From assembly GCF_001039355.2 (NCBI RefSeq), contig NW_019775452.1, positions 180,646 through 244,645 on the forward strand: a stretch of DNA of 64,000 bases, read 5' to 3'. Positions 39,767 through 52,198 of the stretch are shown here, piece by piece (the stretch's first letter is position 1; every line of letters begins with the position of its first letter). Position numbers and translations under genes: made by a program. Below the pieces are notes generated by a model. The model did no database searches. It saw nothing but the letters and a program-made list of their open reading frames with translations, and was not told where the DNA came from. This stretch comes from Lingula anatina. Its lineage: Eukaryota; Brachiopoda; Lingulata; Lingulida; Lingulidae.

Positions 39767-41818
39767 TAACATCTCATTGATAGAATGATATACTTTTTTG
39801 TGTTTTTTGAAGTATAGTGCATATATTTTCAGCTTTTTATATCACTATTATTTATTTCAAAGTGAATTGTACAGGTAGTGTACTTGGTTTCAAACATGTT
39901 ATCATTACATCTGTATGATAAGTGAAAAGGAAAAAGTTGAACATTGCTTGTTTCACTCTTTTTAGTAATATTATTACTTTGTTGCAACTTGTTGGGAGAA
40001 TGGCAAATAACTTTGTTCTCTATTCCTGGAGATTATTATGAACTAAATTTTATTGCCTTTGCCATTTGGAAAAATTAATTGGGTAAATGTGGTTTGGAAT
40101 GGATGTCTAGTTAACAATTTTCATAGAATGCTCAAACAATATTTAAAGTCTCACATTATTTAATTTTAGTAACTATTATTTCCATTAGATACATATGGAC
40201 AGAAACCATTGTAATACTGCACTCTAGGATGCTGGATATTTAAGTGACACTGTTATTTGCCGACCAGAGTAAACTCCTTACATTTACGTTGTTAATGTAA
40301 AATATCAAACATCAGTCAATGTCCTTTTTGACACTTGCCTAATACAATAGTGTTTCAGACTTGACTTTTTTTCTTAAACTTTTGAGTATTATATCTGACA
40401 GAACTATGGGTCCATTTCCTTTGATTTAGGCTGGTGAGTTACTTTATTATGGTTGCATGTTGTAGAAAGTGACTTGGATATAAATGTATTTCACTAATGA
40501 ATGTGAAGCAGAGAAAATATAGTTTATGTAAAGTGAACAGCTATACCATTTGCATGTTGTTCAGTATATAAAATGTGTATTTATTTGATCAGAAGTATAA
40601 TGAATGTGTTTTAGAACTATCAGATTTAGCGTAGATGGAAAAAATCGAATCCTACAGCCACGAAATCCAGTTCTTGAATATGAGTTTTACCAGGATTCAG
40701 GAATAGGTGATTCTGACCTTACCTGGCCCATAATGCTGACGTTGTTAAGTCTTTCAAATGGTGCTTTAGTTGTTCAAATACTAAATGTATAACTATTTTA
40801 TCTCTGTAGTACATTGGTCACATGAAACCCAGGGTCTCAGAAATGTAGTCTTACTTAGTTTTTTGTTGCTTTAGATAGTTAAGTATTGACTAAATATGTA
40901 GTAGTCTTTATTTCTTCCATTTACTGAACACTCCTTATTTTATTTTTTACAAAATAATATGTTATAGTCACAGTAGGTGCAAAAGTGGTGCAAGGTGAAG
41001 GTTATGAAACGACCGAAAAAAGAAAATATTCCATTGATTTAATGGATTTAAGAGATAAATATATTGAATATATTCAGCAACTTGCGGGTCTTTTTTTAAT
41101 TCGTAAGAACTTATGCCAAGTTACAATGTAAAGCACGTCACCCTCCACAGTTCATAATTGATTGCGGGCTGTCTGCTGTACGTCTCTCCTACCCTCTCTT
41201 AATACAGGGGTCTCTAGTGTAGTAAAGAGACCACTAGCGACCCCTGTGGCAAGAGATTATATCTTTCCCAACAGATGGGGGCTTTCCTCCCAACTACGGA
41301 AACTAGTGACATTGAGATTAGGGACCTTTTACACCTGTGCGTGCTAAGGCTTGGTCATAAACTAGATTAAGGCTATTAACATCCCTGGGAATAAAAGGCC
41401 TACATGTTTTAACAAGCAAATTCAAATAAAATACGTCTATATGTTTGTTATCTTAAACTACAAAGAAGTTTATTGGCCAGGCATGAAGTGTATAGTATTT
41501 GCGCAATGGATGAAAGAATCTTATAGTTTCTCGAAAACCGTTTCTCGTTACAATTCAACTCGGTTATTTTACAAAAAAAAAAAAAAAAANCAGATAATCT
41601 ATCAGAGGAATAATTTTATTTCTCTGGCGTGAAAGGATACCGTGTATAAACCAATATTGAAAATCCATCAAATCAATAGAGTTCGTTTAGAATTGCTGAA
41701 TCATGATAAATTTGATAGAAATCAGAATGCAATTATTCCTATTCAGGTAAAAAAAAAGTATCTTAAAATTTTTCTTTAATTTGTTAGTATGTTAATTAAT
41801 TGTATTTATATTTTACAG
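39767..41818. other. HM13 3' UTR and intergenic sequence with a 16-bp hairpin
   Basis: AT-rich sequence after HM13. No coding exon is supported. At 41204-41219 ACAGGGGTCTCTAGTG pairs with CACTAGCGACCCCTGT at 41232-41247 with one mismatch, across a 12-base loop. A poly-A run with one N lies at 41572-41590. Confidence 0.5.
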
Positions 41819-41930
41819 ATGGACTTTCAATGCCCGCCAAACGGAAGTATCTGATGACACCTGGGTGTCCATGGTAACTAGCAAGACAATAGCTAGCTTG
41901 AATCCAGATGGATCAGTTGTAGTTGGCTGA
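41819..41930 (+). pseudogene. Orphan last exon of a third pancreatic-type lipase
   Basis: After an acceptor-like ATTTTACAG the frame reads WTFNARQTEVSDDTWVSMV and TSKTIASLNPDGSVVVG then stop. This matches the last exon of lipase 1 (WTFSADQVEVTDDAWVSLV) and of lipase 2 (WRFNQVQVPDDTWVSTV). No other lipase exon was found between 39800 and 41800, so only the terminal exon of a former or truncated copy remains. It is intact in itself. It could instead be an alternative terminal exon, but it lies upstream of both lipases, which argues against that. Confidence 0.75.
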
Positions 41931-44085
41931 AATTTGTTTTAAACCTTGACACGATATCAAAATAAGCACTATTTTTGTTTTCCAAGGATTAACAGCATTA
42001 ACAGCTTGGGAGTTTTGTAACGGATGAGAAGAATAATATCGTGCAATAAAGATATTTACCAAATATAACCTATTTAAAAACCAATTTGAAAGTGGTATTC
42101 GCATTATGTAAAAATTTCATCATCCACATAGTCTATGTTATTTAACGAAATTACCGATACTTTTGTCACTGGTCTCGTTCAAATAAAATCGCCTTGAGTA
42201 ATTTGTTCAGTACAGAACCATATTACCTGATTCCAAGTAGGTCTACGTTTATGACGGGACGCATACAGTATGAAAAACAGAAGTGACTGCAAAAAATTAA
42301 TAATAATAATAATAATGGTCGACTAGGTTACAATTATACTGTTCATATGACGTCAATAACGTCAATAAAGTGTGTATAGCAGCACCGCAACTCGTCAACG
42401 ACAACCGACAAAAGAAAACGGAGAGGTCTCAAAGCTGAAATTACTTATGATTTTACAGATTTTAATGTGGATACGTAGATCAAATATTCATACATAAAAT
42501 TTAATTTGAGTAACGATAATTCTTTTTTGTACAATCTCACGCGCCTTGGGTATCTCAAAAGACCATTGTGACGTACATGTGAATATTTAGCCCCCCCCCA
42601 TTGCGTGCACAGCAACGATTGTCAGCAGACCACTGAATCATTGTAAGTGCACTAATTAAGACTTCATCCATAGAGATGTGTTCTTAAATAAACGATTTTA
42701 ATCATGTCTATAATGTAACTATAAATGAAAAAAAAAAAGATTTATTAAAACAGGATAGGCCTACGTAGTACGGTCGCCTTGTGTACTACTTATGGAAAAA
42801 TACTTATGACGTATACAATTGCAACTGTGACGTCATAAGTATCAACAACACGAAGAGTTCTCTCTTGTAAATCTATTTCTGCCAAGCCATGAAAATGAAT
42901 GTGAAACGAATGATGAACACACAATAACGAGGTCTTCGATTTACACAAGGAAATTAGTGCCGTGGAAATGAATAAATGGTTCGTATTGACACCGTTGTAG
43001 TAATTATGTGCAGGTAGAAAATGCAGTTCTGAAGCACATCGCACTTGACAAAAGCTATATACTGGTAAAAATGTCTATCGTGCTGTATTGACTTTCAACT
43101 TCTGTAGCAGGAATGGTGATTGACACGTTCTCCGGTTTATGATAAGGCCGACAGTGTTACATAGGAGAAAAATACGTTGAATTTAGAATTAAATGTAATA
43201 TTTCACCAGTTGAATTTTAACTGATCACTTTCTTTAACAACAACCATCATGATGAGTGTAGGCCTATAGCTAGAGTGCAAATTGTGTTTGATTTTTTAAC
43301 GTTTAGATATACCTTTTTATGCATTTTTGTATGAAATATTTCCATCACAATAAAAATTCTAGCTCAAATTTTTCATGCGTTCATGTTTAAGTTTTACTCC
43401 TTTTGCCTGAAATCACGCTAATGAGTTAGAACTGTAATTGATCCCCTTTTGAATCCTTTTCTATCAAAAATATGCACTCGACCCTCCCACGACTGCCCTT
43501 CTCTCGGGATAATATAGACATGTTACAGACATTCAACATTTGGTAACTTTCCCACATGCGAAAGACAGGGAGATAAAAAGCCTCTTGCACAACAACTGTG
43601 AAGTACATATAGGCCTTGTGACTTAAGCTGTCCAAAACCACAGCTTCCTCTATAAATAACAACTCCATAGTATACCATAATTCATTTGATTCAAGCCATT
43701 CTTAAAAGAGCACTTAATGGCAATAATTTTGTCTAAACGACATAAAATCATTTTTAAATAAGTTCATCGGTGCTTACATCATCATGACCCATCTTATCTG
43801 TTCTTCATAAGAAAATTTTTGCGGGTGCATTGATGGTGAACTGCCTCTCTGTATGCCATACAAGCAATGGTGGGATTTGGAGTGCTTTGAAATCATTAAG
43901 CTAATAAGACTAACATTCTGGTTGACACACGCTTTGAAAAAACGTCATTAAACAGTTAGAAAGATACACATAATCATCCACCAGGGAGGGCAGAAAATAG
44001 GATCATAACCCTATAATATCCCTTTAAAATCGTGTTGTCTAACGGGTTCGGCCTCTGTCCAGCAATGACCTTCGATTGTGTTAAC
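41931..44085. other. Intergenic sequence before lipase 1
   Basis: No coding exon, tRNA or clear transposon seen. AATAAA at about 42045 could serve the orphan lipase exon. TATAATA near 44014 lies about 70 bases before the lipase 1 ATG and may be a TATA-like element. Confidence 0.4.
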
Positions 44086-47000
44086 ATGGTTCGTCTTCTT
44101 TGGGCGTCCGCATGGTTGCTGCAGTGTGCATGGTGTATAAGTAAGTTGTCATTTAATAACATAATCTGAAAGGTTTACAGATTTTCAAGATTTTTAAGCA
44201 TTAATTTGTGTTTCACATATCCTAGCTGCCATTGAGCAAACTTGATAATTTATTCACTTGATAGTATCCTTTTTTGTCACAGGCGCTCGTCATCTGGCTG
44301 AACCGGAGATTATCGACCTTGTTCACAATCGTCACAGACGCGGCAGTTCCACAGTCTGTTATCCAGATGTCGGTTGTTTCAACAATTCTGCTCCTTTCAA
44401 TAACGCCTACAACGAACTTCCATCTAAACCGGAAGACATAGGCACAAAGTTTCACCTGTATACTCGCCACAATCCAGACTTTCCTCAACAAATATTTTAC
44501 AATGACGGAGGAGAAAGTTTGCTTCATTCGTTCTTCGATAAGGACCTACCAGTGAAGATTGTAACGCATGGGTTTACCGATAGTATAGATGCACTTTGGC
44601 TAAAATCAATGTCGGATGCTTTCTTAAAACACGTGAGGAGTCTCAGTATTTGGCAATTTACAAAGCATTTTATGTCGTTATAATTATTCGTTTTATGTCG
44701 TTATAATTATTATATTTCTCGAAAAAATCTTTATGGTAAGGTAAAATATCCACAATTATATGACTTATAAATATGAGAAACGTCAACATCGGACAGGGTA
44801 TGTTCCAAATGCATGTATTGATCTTTTTACTGGATTTTGTGATTTATCTTTTAGGGCCCGATGAACGTTGTACTCACAGGATGGAAGAATGGGGCAAAGG
44901 CACCATATTATCCCAAAGCTGTTGCCAACACGCGCCTAGTCGGAAGACAAATAGGTCTACTGGTAAACTTAATGGTCAACGTGATGGGGACCAAGTACGA
45001 TCAAGTTCATTTAGCGGGCCATAGTCTTGGTGCTCACATTTCTGGGTACGCAGGGGCATATCTGGACGGGAAGATTGCACGAATAACTGGTATATTTTTT
45101 ATTGAAACAACTTTTATCTGCAACTGGCTTTACATGTGGTATTCTAATTTTCAATAAGCTTTTGATTGGTAATTTTATTTTCATTTGTATTGTTTGATCG
45201 GATTTTTAATCCTTTTGCCTTTCAAAACTAAAAAAACTGACAAATTGGTAAATGCTCTTACGTATGGTTTATACGTACGGTGTACGAAGCTTGGGATCAT
45301 GAAAATTGGCTAATGATAAGTAATCCGACCGAGTCGACCCTTAGGCAGTATTTCCATATTTGTACTTACCGGTACTGTAGGAGTGCATGTCCTTTCTGTG
45401 TGTGACAAGAACATCTGGACCGGAAGTTGAATGTATAACCATTTCTCCGTAGACATGTTCCATATATAACATTTTGATGGTACATGCATAATAGCATAAG
45501 ATGACGTAATCACAATAACTGGAAAGCGGTTTTTATTCCATTTTTATGTACAGACACAGATGTGTCTGTACATATTGCCATCACCTGCGTCTGTCGTCGC
45601 CGTCGCCGTCCCTGTCGCCGTCGATGTCGCCGTCGCCGTCGCCGTCGCCGTGCACTTTCATCGTTAACACGATAAGTGGAAGACAGTTTAACTTTTTGGC
45701 TGTATATTTACAGAGCTGTTGAATATTTATAAAACGCAGGTCAAGTTCGAAAATCAGCATGTTTAGGCCATTATTGTAGAAGTTATGCTGTTTTTTCACT
45801 TTTCAGCATATATGCAACACTGTTAACACATTTTAAGGAAAACCGATAGGCCTGTTGTCATGAAACTCACAGGAGTAATCAATCTCACTAAAATGCAGGT
45901 CAAGTTCGAAAATCAGCATTATCGGGCCATTATTTTAGAAGTTATGCTGTTTTTTTCACATTTCCTCAAATTCAATTCTTAGGCATGTTAATAGTCTCAT
46001 TATTTAACTAATAAAATACGTAAAGGTGTTTGTTTCACATTTCCTGCATCTTCACAACATTGTTAGTTGATTATGTAAAAATGATGGTAAACTTGTTATC
46101 GTGTTTTGTGTAATAAAGTGTCAAAAATGGAAATAAACTCATATTATTGCAGTTTGTCAGATTCAATCATCCACTATGTTCAGAATCTCAGAATAGAGGA
46201 AATTGGACATTTAACACTGTTGTATTGATATTTTCCCCATCTCATCAATTTTCTTAGTTGATCATATAAAAATGGCAGTAAACTGTTAATTTTGTTTTAT
46301 GTTAAAAAAGTGTTAAAAATGGAAAAAACCCATTTCAGAACAGTGCTGTCTTGTTTACTTTTTGGCATTTTCAAGATGTGACTTTGAAGTTCCATGGTCC
46401 TGAAGACCTTTGCTAGTCACATTTTCTGAATATCCATGATACTAATATTTTATTATTAAAAATTGATGGTCATTATGCTGTTAAACATTATGTAATGTTG
46501 CATCAAAATTTGAAGAAACCCCAATTTTGGGTACTGCTCCCATGATGACCATTTAAGGAAAACCATGTCACTTACTGTTCTCAAACTTACAGGAAAGAAA
46601 CATGGGACTAAAATCAACTTCAGTAGGCAATGCAGACTGTTTGGTAAATTATTCTGGCAGTTAAACATTTTTTTGTAAAAAATTTAATTTTTCACATATT
46701 GGCATTTTCAAGGTGTGACTTAGAACCACCACAGGCTTAAAGACCCATGCTAGTCACATTTTCTGAAAATCCATGATACGTATATTTTATTATTAAAAAT
46801 TGATGGTCATTATGCTGTTAAGCATTATATAATATTGCATCAAAATAGAAGAAAACACAATTTTGGGTGCTGCTGCCATGATGACCATTATGGGTAAACC
46901 ATGTTACTTATGATTGTCAAACTTTCAAAAAAGAAACACAGGACTAAATTGCAGCCGAGTTAGAAAAGCAGCCTGATTTGCTTCTTTTTCTTGTAGTTAC

Positions 47001-49939
47001 ACATTTTAGTGAAATATTCATTTTTATCATGTTGGCATATTCATTGTGGGACTCAGAGCTCCCATGGACATAAAGCCGAATGGTAACCAAATTTTCTACA
47101 TGTCCATGCTATTTATAGTCAATAATTGGTGATAATTATTCTGTAATTGATTATGTAATGTTACATCAAAATTGACAAAAATGTACTGCTACTACAAACA
47201 TGAAAAGAAAACTGTGTTACTTATTATTATTATTTTTAACTTACAAGTATTATTTGTAGGATTGGCATGCAGTTTAAATTAGAAAACCAGCTCAATTGGG
47301 TTATCATTTATTATTGAATTTATGCAATTTTGTGTAAAATTTTCATTTTTCTTATTCTGGCACTTTCAAAGTGTGAACTCTAATGGGCCTGAAGCCTTAT
47401 GCTTGTTTCACATTTTACTTACGTTGGTATTACCTGTTCAGCATAACTAAAATTTGATGTTGAATTTGCAGGTAAGCATAATGTACTTTTGTATCAGAAT
47501 TGACAGTAGCCTATTTTTGTGCATTGTTGTTTTCTGCTTTTTGTCTGTACATTTGACAGCTTTGCTGCCTTGTTCTTTCTTTTCACGCAGGCTTAGATCC
47601 GGCCGGACCATTTTATGAGAAATATCCAACAATAGTTCGTCTCGATAAATCTGATGCCAAATTCGTAGATGCAATTCACACTAACGGAGCTCCTCTAACA
47701 CATGAAGGAGCGGGGCTGCAAAAAATATCTGGCCACGTGGATTTCTACCCTAATGGCGGTGCCTTTCAACCCGGGTGTGGAGACCCTGTAAAAGGTTCTC
47801 TTGGGCAACTATTCCAGGGACACTTAACAGGTAGGTCGAACAAATAGGCAATAGAACTAAGGAGATACTACCCACATAGCAGATTATATTTGTAAGTAGG
47901 TCTAACAGCGAAATTATTTATCGCTTGAAAAAATAATCACATGAGCAACACTGTACATCTCAGGACCAAAGTTGGAATGACCTAGTCATTAAAATGCAGC
48001 TGAAGATGAATGCAATACCTGGGATTTCACATTTTGTTACATAACTGAATCTCACTTTGTAACGTGTGGCTGCAGTCTGAAATTCGGGGTCATCTCTATT
48101 GGTCCCCAAATCGTTGTAACAAAGTGAGAAGCCCTAGGTATTGCAAGATAACCATACCAAACTTAACCGTGTTATGATTCGGTAGAATTTAGAGTAGTTG
48201 ATATTTATTTTCCCTTTCGTCCGTAGGGGCAGAGGGCGTGATAGCATGCAGTCACAGAAGGTCCTATTATTTCTTCACGGAATCCATCAATTCCGTTTGC
48301 CCGTTTACTTCTTACCAATGCACTGACTGGGTAAGCACTGTTTCTTAGGTAAATCGTAGAGTACACACATCATTTTAAATATCTGCTATTATGTGAAGCT
48401 ACCAAATATCCCAATTAAACAATGGCTGAACTATCAGAACGTTGTATCATCGTTTACATCCCGGAGAGAGGTTCTCTTGTCCAAGGGGAAGATTGATCCA
48501 GATGCGCGTCGAACATGGCAATATACTAATGTTTTAACATTAAAATACAATAGTTCCCAACAGCGAGTAGGCCTAATATGAATAGTTTTTTAAAGGATAC
48601 ATTCAGACGAGGGGAGTGCATGGACTGCAGCAGAGGTCAGTGTTCACAGTTGGGCTACCACGCGGACCAGTTCAATGGCACCGGAAAAATGTATCTTCAA
48701 ACGCTTGGTGCTTCTCCCTACTGCGGTAAGTATTAATATATTAAATGAATAATGGAGTCCCCCCCCCCCCCCCCAAAAAAAAAAAAAAAAAAAAAGCCAT
48801 TGTTAAATGTTGCTACCCTAGCTCCCGTTTGTCTCAAAATGAAATGATAAACAAGCAGTTCATTGCCAAAGTCGTCAGAATAACTATTCCAAAGTTCAGG
48901 ATAGGCTACATCCCAATCAGTAAGTGTAGGTCTATGATTGAATTATGATTGTGGATTCAAATAAAGAGCCTCCGTGTTGGTTGCTCAGATTTTTAAACTT
49001 GTAGTTATGAAAAAAAAGCATAAAATATTTTTGTCAAAATTATTTTTAGGCTATCAGTACAGAGTTACGCTTACCGTCGCAGATGACAGTCAAGGATTAG
49101 TGAAAATACGAGTAGTGGGGGAAAACGGTGTCTCGGACGTTTTAGAGCTTTCTGAGTGAGTTTTTAAAAATGTTTTCCTTGATTTTCTGTTTAGAGGAAG
49201 CTATAAAACGGTGCGTCAAGTATTCTTGTTATTTTGAACGATCCCATTCTAAATTTTATTCTACGTAATTTGGGTATTTAAAGTTTTAATTATTACTCAA
49301 TGGTTTTTAGATCAGAAATGTTATGATCAATACCAAATGTTGACAGGTTGATTACTTATTCTAAGAAGTTATTGGTGAAGCTCCAAAATGCTTTCATGAA
49401 CGCTGTATGCGTCAACATTTTTAGAAAGCCGGACAAGTTGCATATTCAGCAACCTCTTCAGAAGATCTTTATTACCAAGAAAGACCTGGGGGATATAAAA
49501 GATGTTCAAGTGTTCTACGACAGACAAGAGCGTCTGCTCTGGGGGTTCGTTGCTGGTGGTGATGCTAGCTTAAAACTGGATACTGTGACGATATCTACAG
49601 GGGAAAAGAAAAATGCGTGAGTAGAAATTGAAGTACAGCAATACCATTCCTTTACGCTTTCATCTGAAAATGTGCCGTATAGTAGTGACACTCGCCCGGA
49701 AAACTTTTCTTTTGTTTTGAATATGAAAGTAATTTAAATAAACTTTTCAATTAGATATCAGAATTAATTTTTATTATGATATGTTATGTTTTAATGTCAA
49801 AATGGACACTGACTTCTCTTTCAGCTGGACGTTCAGTGCTGACCAGGTCGAAGTAACTGATGATGCCTGGGTTTCCCTTGTAACTAAAACGACAATAAAA
49901 GGCGCTGATGCAGACCTGGGACCACAATTCATCGGTTGA
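44086..49939 (+). CDS. Secreted pancreatic-type triacylglycerol lipase 1
   Basis: An alpha/beta-hydrolase lipase of the pancreatic (PNLIP) family. Nine exons: 44086-44140, 44283-44632, 44855-45089, 47591-47830, 48227-48330, 48596-48725, 49050-49155, 49425-49616 and 49825-49939. They give 508 residues. A signal peptide begins MVRLLWASAWLLQCAWC. The family N-terminal motif VCYPDVGCFNN is followed by the lipase domain. The catalytic triad is visible: Ser about 192 in GHSLG, Asp about 216 in GLDPAGP and His about 303 in IACSHRRS. A lid-type loop lies between GCGDP and ACSH. Exons 7-9 form the C-terminal PLAT-like domain. Intron 3 contains a 2-kb mobile element, which makes it far longer than the same intron of lipase 2. 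It is tandem with lipase 2. Confidence 0.93.
45735..45962 (+). repeat. Two ~158-bp tandem units inside the mobile element
   Basis: AGGTCAAGTTCGAAAATCAG, then GGCCATTATT and AGAAGTTATGCTG, occurs at about 45735-45804 and again at about 45893-45962. Confidence 0.8.
46340..47400 (+). repeat. Four ~335-bp tandem units inside the mobile element
   Basis: Each unit carries a form of GGCATTTTCAAGATGTGAC (46363, 46701, 47033, 47360). Several also carry TTGATGGTCATTATGCTGTT and GTTGCATCAAAAT. Divergence grows toward the 3' units. Confidence 0.75.
48756..48798. repeat. Poly-C/poly-A tract in lipase 1 intron
   Basis: About 16 C followed by more than 20 A, in the intron after exon 6. Confidence 0.85.
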
Positions 49940-51228
49940 CTTTAAAGGAAATGAAGTTTATTGGCTTGAAATTCTGTCCATCACAGTGATTAATAAATGG
50001 AAAGATTAAACAATATTTACCAAAACTTTTTGTATTGTTCTAACTTGTGCAACAAGAGTAGCGTCTATTTTTCAATAGACTTAAAAGTCTAATATCTGAA
50101 GAATCCGTCGCTTTCTATTCGCGCAATAAGTCCCCATTGGTGGACAAACTGGATACGAAACACAATGGAAAAACATTTGAAAAGCAAAAACTAGGAATTT
50201 TTGACAGTTTCTTTGGAATTGGTAAAAAAAAACTTTTAAAAGTGAGGTTCCTGGTCCAATGTTGGCAATGACGTTGATAACACTTTTAATGAATTTTAAG
50301 GCAAAGAATAGGTCCAAATATTACAAATTACCCCATAAGTCTTGCACTATCACTATATTGGACTTAATTCTTTGAAAAATATCATTACATGTAATGTAAT
50401 CAATATTACCCTTGGCTGTTCATTTTTGGGTAAAAATAGTAACGACTATCTTTAATGCCTGTAAGGTAATCAAATGTCAATTTAAAAAACACCTTGATCT
50501 TTCGAAACTTCTTTCCCGCTACTGGTAATGCCAAATACGGTGGCTTACTTATGAAATTCACTCCAATATTTTCGATTTTCAGTACACCATTTAATTATAA
50601 TTTAACAAACCATAAAAAAGTCTACCATTGACAGAAAATTTCACATTCACCAACAATGTATTGCATTGGTTTCGAAACAAACAGACTCGGTAGAAATTGA
50701 TTCTTCAGAGTCCCCTGTGTTGTTGACGGCCCGTTCAGGAATGCTTTTATAGCTCCTTTTATAATCATCCATTTTTCATAATCACATTCAGTTCCACGAC
50801 CTGTTGAATTTCATATCAAAGAGCACATGCCCAACCTCATGACTAGACATCACCAGATGGTGATATTCTCAGAACTAAGTGACAGAGGACTCAAAATCCC
50901 TTGGCACCTATGCGTGCAAAGATTTGATTACTTACAAGTCTACAATGTCTTTACAGCCCATTTGCGACGGTTTGAATTCCGTTTCGCATTCAAAGGCGTT
51001 GCAGGCGCTTGGCGAGAAAGAGGGGGCTCAGCTTCCTGCCTTCCATTTTAACCACGCCAGTCATTACGAAGAAAGGGACACTAAGAAAACCCCTCCCCTC
51101 GTCAGTATTTTTATGAGTGGTTAAACCCCAACCATCCTCTTGAAAATTTTTTCCTTCGAGCCCTGTACTATTACAAAATTTTGATTTACGATTTATGAAG
51201 ATAGAGAGCCAATCGAACTTGTCTGTTA
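49940..51228. other. Spacer between the two lipase genes, 5' part
   Basis: Contains the lipase 1 3' UTR. The short overlapping open frames at about 50827-51120 on both strands show no lipase or other family signature. No RNA gene seen. Confidence 0.4.
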
Positions 51229-51233
51229 AATTG

Positions 51234-51602
51234 CAGGGCCGTAGCCTCCGGGGGGGCAGGGGGGGCAGCTGCCCCCCCTGGGATTTGAGGTGCAAAAAAA
51301 AAAAAATAATTGCAAAGTTGGTATCAATTCTGTGAGAAAATACACTCATGGGCACTAGACAATCATTCAACAATCTGTTTACAAAGGTGTCTGTTTTTAG
51401 CCAACTCAGTTCATGCCAAAAAGCTCACCCTCCCTTAGGGAGCTCTCCTGATCCTATTCCTAATCCTGAGACAATCTACGAAATGAAGTCCAACCGGCGT
51501 GTTGTGCTGAAAAAATGACTGTACTTATGGCAANTCTCGTGGCCTTTGCCTCTCGTGTCCGCTTACTGCCCCCCCTGGCATTTTGCTCAGGCTACGGCCC
51601 TG
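51234..51602. mobile_element. 369-bp inverted-repeat element with 5-bp target duplication
   Basis: The termini are perfect inverted repeats: CAGGGCCGTAGCC (51234-51246) and GGCTACGGCCCTG (51590-51602). AATTG flanks both sides (51229-51233 and 51603-51607). A 24-base palindrome of seven G, CAGCTG and seven C with CA/TG ends lies at 51257-51280. No coding capacity, so it is a non-autonomous DNA transposon (MITE). The CAGGG ends are hAT-like, but hAT normally duplicates 8 bp, so the superfamily is uncertain. Confidence 0.85.
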
Positions 51603-51607
51603 AATTG

Positions 51608-52198
51608 TCTATCGCTACTGTAATTGAGAAAAGTAGTGAACATCGTGGACCAGAGGGGAGTGTTAGAAATCGTATTTATATCATGTAATATTAGGGTACA
51701 ATGATAAGTTGTCACAACTGAACTGTAAAGGTGTTTTTTAAAAACTGGCCCTTAATATATGTACATAAGTCCAGTGTGAGTCAAGGCCATTGCCCGAGTG
51801 TTATGCAATGATAAGTCTCGCCATAAAATCGGATTTCGGTTATTCATTCCGAGTCGAAATAACATGAATAGCATATTATAGAATATAGTATTACAGAAAG
51901 TATTTACAAAACAGGGAAAATCCTTCAATTTTAGTTATATTGTCTGCAATATCTATTCATAAGAGAACCGGTTTATAATTTTTTTGCTATCACGTATGCA
52001 ATAAGGGAGAGAATACAACTGAAATGCATGGCCTGGCGACACTCATAAGTGGTCAAGCTCATGGCATTTGTCCCAATTGTTGAACTTTTAGGAAATTATA
52101 CAAGTGCGTGCATGGAATTAGTTGTAATCGTATATAAATTGAGCTTATTAAGGGAAGTCTGTCTCTTTTGGCGTTAGAAGGCAATCGGATTCGACGGA
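51608..52198. other. Upstream region of lipase 2
   Basis: No coding exon seen. The promoter elements lie at its right end. Confidence 0.4.
52131..52138 (+). promoter_or_regulatory. TATA box of lipase 2
   Basis: TATATAAA, 61 bases before the ATG, at a normal distance for a TATA-driven start and a short leader. It fits a tissue-regulated digestive enzyme gene. Confidence 0.6.

Larger units (their letters stand above)
45546..47574 (+). mobile_element. 2-kb hairpin/GCCGTC element with internal satellites (HINE-like)
   Basis: Starts with a perfect 28-base palindrome at 45546-45573 (13-base arms ATGTACAGACACA/TGTGTCTGTACAT). An imperfect GCCGTC microsatellite follows at about 45593-45653. The end contains TGTCTGTACAT, which is the inverse of the first 11 bases, then a small stem-loop CAGCTTTGCTG and CCTTGTT. 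Inside are three repeat families: about 158-bp units (45735, 45893), about 190-bp units (46065, 46255) and about 335-bp units (46363, 46701, 47033, 47360). No transposase or helicase frame is present, so it is non-autonomous. The layout (subterminal inverted repeats, microsatellite, tandem core, 3' stem-loop) is that of Helentron-associated elements; this class is inferred. Confidence 0.7.

Noticed and set aside
40604-40792. 62-residue plus-strand frame after HM13 considered as a small gene.
   Set aside because: No recognisable domain, no splice or promoter context, and probably HM13 3' UTR.
45581-45799. Minus-strand frame encoding a Gly-Asp repeat.
   Set aside because: A by-product of the GCCGTC microsatellite in the mobile element. 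It is non-coding in the other copy, which has different repeat numbers.
50827-51373. Overlapping open frames on both strands between the lipases.
   Set aside because: No family signature or splice context, and part of them lies in the inverted-repeat element.
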